From Rhea pennata (taxonomy: Eukaryota > Chordata > Aves > Rheiformes > Rheidae), in the NCBI RefSeq assembly GCF_028389875.1, contig NC_084668.1, positions 28,874,993 through 28,938,992 of the forward strand: 64,000 bases of DNA, read 5' to 3'. A program made the translations under genes and the position numbers. Positions 39,393 through 64,000 of the stretch are shown piece by piece; within the stretch, counting starts at the first letter, position 1, and each line of letters starts with the position of its first letter. Below the pieces are notes generated by a model, which saw only the letters and a list, made by a program, of their open reading frames with translations, was not told the origin of the DNA and searched no databases.

Positions 39393-42300
39393 GCCCTGCA
39401 ATGGAGCATGGAGCATGCATCCTTGCTATATCTATCATCTGTATCATCTGTGCCATTTTATTAATTGAAGACAGTAGCATCAAAAAGAGACATTCCCTTT
39501 CATAGAAAACTAACATTCTTGTATTACAGAAACTAAATATAAGACAGACTCCTAAACAAGGCAAATGTTTCTCTAGCCCCCTTCAGACTGATACAAAAAA
39601 TCCTCATCAGATAACAAACAACCACTAAAACACAAGCAACAGATGGATAAATGTTTGTATGTTCAAAAATCTCTCTCAGCCCCACCAAAACAGAACTTAC
39701 TTTCTTCCATCCTAGAGAACAGAGATAATGACTAAAACATTCTGTAAAGTAGAAAATAAGCCATGAGAAATATGAACATAAGGATTTGATCCTAATTTAT
39801 AGTGATAAAAGATTTTATGGAGCAGACCCTGCTCTTGGCTGTGTATGAAGTGAAAAAGATGAGGTAGGAAGAGAAAATAGGGAATTTATATTTTCCAGTA
39901 CAAAACAGGAAACAGGTTAAACTCATGAGGGAGTGGGGAACTGCAGTGCTCCTCTGTCATTTAACCCTCCAAGCCACAAACATTTTCCAGCATATCCAGC
40001 TGTACATGTGTTTCTTTTTCTGAGTGAAGACAAGTGTTCCTAGAAGCATGCTCTGATTGATCATCCACCTGTAAGTAAGTAGCAGGATGATTTCTATGTA
40101 AAAAGATCCTGTCTTTCCACCCTCCTAATTTCCCCTTAAAAGTGTCTCTTGACAGGGAGCTGTCAACACCTAGTACTTTGCATTAAATGATACAAATTTG
40201 GTTGTAGTCTATTAAATTTGAACTGCATAGCTGAGAAGAAAACTAAATTCACAGAATTTAATATTGTTAAACTCTTCACTATCACTTATGTATTAGTTAG
40301 TTATAACAACCTACCAGGTACCACTGAAATAACTGTCTGATCATATGCCATAGAGGGCTTAACAGCACTTCTATAAATGGACAGATATCTGCCTGGGCTT
40401 TGATTTGCAGCTGGTACCTATCTCCCATTGATTCTGAAAATGGAGCTCAATAAAGTCATATATCTGAAAACAACACAGGATAAAGGCCACGGATTGAGGA
40501 GCCCAGTAGTCATGAATTTTAAAATTACTGAGTTTCACTGACATCAAGAGAGCACTGCTGATTTATACCAGTTGATGATCTGGTCCCCAAAGTGTAAAGC
40601 TATACTAGAGCGGGGATTTTCTGCACCACTAATATTTTCTGAACATTGCACAAATTTTAAGTAACACTATGTAGATGAGAAAGCACACTTGTAAATAATG
40701 TCTGACTATGTTATAACAGATACCATGGCTGTATTCTTACAATATAAAAGATGATTGTGATATTTGATTGCCAGATTTCAACACTACTGCAAGTGCAGCA
40801 TCTGACTGTCATATAATTTGCGTCAGTCAACCTGACAGCCTTGCAGAAGAACAGAAATCTTGATTTGTGCATCCTGGCTGATATTCTATATTATGAAACT
40901 AAATCATTAATAAAACATAAAACTATTTTCTAAATTCAAATGTGAGACACACAAACTATAAAAAACTATGTGAAGGTGCAATTGGCATGAATATAGTACA
41001 TCCTCTTAATGTTTTACATCTAAATAAAAAGCATTTACAGCCTTGTGAAGTCACAAACCAATAAACAAACACTGCAACAGCAAATTAATTAGATGCTAAT
41101 GAAGCTTACGGAAAGGCTATGACAAAAAATGTTTAAGTGTTAAAATCAAGTTCTTCATATCCAGAATTAATTATTGAAAACCAAAATGGTCTCAAAAAGA
41201 ACTTTCTTTTTTTTTATTGGCATAAGTGCACTCAATATACATTAGCATTATAATAGTCTATCAAATCAACTGTGACATCCTTTCCTCTACTTTATCTTTT
41301 TTCATTTGACTTATCTGTGAAATAAACCAATTTCTACTTCTGTGCTTTTTAGTAAGACTTAAATTCCTTTCATATCATGATCACCTCATTTCACTTAAAA
41401 AACAACTTCTACTATTTCTTTAAAGTAAAAGATTTACAATGTCACCCCCAACACACCCTCATAATTAATTACTATATTTAAGGAAATATTTTCTCAAGAC
41501 CTTCTTGACAACCTCATCATTTTCAGGGACCTTTATTTGCCAGTAGAACCAATGAAACAATTTAAAAAGTACTGTCCTAAGCTAAGTAACTGAGATGATT
41601 GATTATTTCTGAATCAATCCCAAATCTTCTGAACTTTTGTAAGTAACCTTTATAATGATTTTTGCAAGTAATTAATAATGAAAAATTACTTATATTAATG
41701 TGATTAATTGATTAATCTGAATCTAATACACTGGCTTTAAAGGCAGCACATTATTTGCACTACATTCAGTCTTGTAAGCTTTTCTCAGACAATGAAAGCT
41801 ACCAAATTAATCAAAATTTTGCCCAAAACGAAGGAACAAGTTATCAGGCATATGGCCAGACCAACACTTAAAACTAACCACCCATAAACAACAATAACAA
41901 AATCTTTCTTTATGCGATCTGTTCCCAGTTTGGTATTTGCTTAAGCACACAATAAGGTTCCATCAGCCTTAGTCATGGATTACCGTCTGGATGGACTTAC
42001 GGTTAGTCTGCTTAGCACTTCTCTTTCTGGCAGTAAGGGCTCGTAGATCTTGTCTGCATTAAAGTCAATAAGAAGCTTCCATAAACGTGAATAGGAGATG
42101 GAGACAGTCCTGTGTATGTGAAAACAGTTCAAATAAAAAAACTCAAAGCTTGCTCTATTCGGTTGCAGAACAGAAGTAGGTAGAGCCTCAGACTTGCACT
42201 GGCATCTATATGCTTAATTTAAAAGACTGGCAAAATCAGACTGACTCGGAATTGATAATTCTGAGTCTGTTTACCTGTCTTTTTCATGACAGTCAGCTGG

Positions 42301-42579
42301 CGCATACAAAAGTAACCTGGACAAGCTATTGCAATTATTGCACCAACCACTTTTTCTGTTCTGCTTTAGGTCAAACTAAGACAATGCAGTGTGATAAATA
42401 CGGTATTTACACTAAGTTTCTGTAGGCAAATGAAGTGGCTTCAATACAACACAGTCTTTATACAAACTTCCAAGAAAATAAGAAATCCTTCATTGATTCC
42501 CTTTGTACAAAGAAATTGCCAACTTTGTCTACACAGTAGAAACTGAAGAGGCAAAGTTTGTATTCTAATATATGTGCAT

Positions 42580-42582
42580 ACA

Positions 42583-42627
<45 letters not shown>

Positions 42628-42710
42628 GCACAGGTGTCCATACTATATAGATACAGAAACACAAAACATACATGTATATGCATATGTGTATATATATATA
42701 TATATATATA
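42580..42710. repeat. CA/TA microsatellite just after the CALCRL stop
   Basis: About 12 CA units, a TA run, an interruption, then a second TA run. It lies 150-280 nt past the stop codon in the transcript direction. Confidence 0.95.
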
Positions 42711-42857
42711 AGAAAAATGTGTTGTTTCAGTTTGCATCATTCAGGAGGAAAACGTATCCCGAGTTAGGCAAAGTCTTCTGGCCATGAAGTCATTTAATCA
42801 GACTTCAAATTCACGAGCTATGAGGGTGAGCACTGGCATACGCAGAGTCTCTGGCAG

Positions 42858-63649
<20,792 letters not shown>

Positions 63650-64000
63650 CTAGGAGGAAAAAGGCTTTTTTTTTTTAGCAAGTCACCATTATATATCTGT
63701 TTCTCTGCCAATCGGTTTAGATCTACTACTCATGCAAAAACTCTAACAGAAACTTCTTAAATTTCAATCTTTTAAAATATTTTAAATATTATTTTACTAA
63801 AGGAAAATGATCTTCAGGTCTTACTACAATTTGATTTTGTGTTTTTAAGTTTCATTTAGCATTTTTTACTACTGAATTTTGGCAAATTTCTTCCGAATGA
63901 GCATAGGGGCAACACTCCACAAATCAGAAGCATATGAACAGCTTTTACAAAGTCCAGTGAAATATATGGAAGTTAAATCATTTTAAAAGGCATTTGGATC

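Larger units (their letters stand above)
39035..42857 (-). other. CALCRL: Probable CALCRL 3' UTR
   Basis: About 3.8 kb with no convincing open frame on either strand. It contains a CA/TA microsatellite close to the stop and a 34-nt homopolymer (A on the + strand). Several AATAAA signals occur on the minus strand (+ TTTATT near 41,527, 41,213, 39,454 and 39,053). The most distal, at 39,053-39,058, is followed in the transcript direction by a G/T-rich stretch (cttttgtgtag), as expected for a cleavage site. A multi-kb 3' UTR is normal for this gene. The exact end is an inference. Confidence 0.45.

Noticed and set aside
39175..39564. 129-codon minus-strand open frame
   Set aside because: Carried through by the A34/T34 run (a poly-Phe stretch) inside the CALCRL 3' UTR region.
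42441..42787. Open frames on both strands near 42.6 kb
   Set aside because: Translations of the CA/TA microsatellite within the probable 3' UTR.

Overview
The window looks like AT-rich, gene-poor vertebrate nuclear DNA, most likely from a bird. Three things point that way: CR1 LINE 3' ends of avian/reptilian type, low repeat density, and a clearly recognisable class B GPCR gene with GT-AG introns and short exons. I cannot name the species.

Right third (about 39.0-63.65 kb, minus strand): the calcitonin receptor-like receptor gene CALCRL. Eleven coding exons join in frame with no stop and give 450 residues plus the stop codon. They run from just inside the signal peptide to the C-terminus. 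The exon with the initiator Met and most of the signal peptide lies beyond the right edge. The protein keeps the six ectodomain cysteines, the N-glycosylation sequons, seven transmembrane segments and the C-terminal tail. It carries two substitutions at human histidine positions (194 and 219) on the TM2/ECL1/TM3 face. The 3' UTR probably runs to about 39.04 kb.

Left two thirds (1-39 kb): mostly non-coding, with short-repeat tracts, two CR1 3' ends and a tRNA-Val-like/CR1 chimeric SINE. One exon at 26.6 kb is a recognisable HYR (hyalin repeat) domain on the plus strand. It has good splice sites but a 1-nt deletion. Three further exon-like segments downstream (30.46, 34.29 and 35.28 kb) follow it in compatible splice phase, with only two in-frame stops, both TGA, in about 211 codons. 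I propose a decayed or undescribed HYR-domain gene converging on CALCRL. Two more plus-strand segments with strong splice sites (36.4 and 38.3 kb) may belong to the same or another unit. A palindromic poly(A)-signal pair at 39.04 kb could end transcription from both sides.

The candidate exons other than the HYR exon are inferences from splice signals and open frames only. No homology search was possible.
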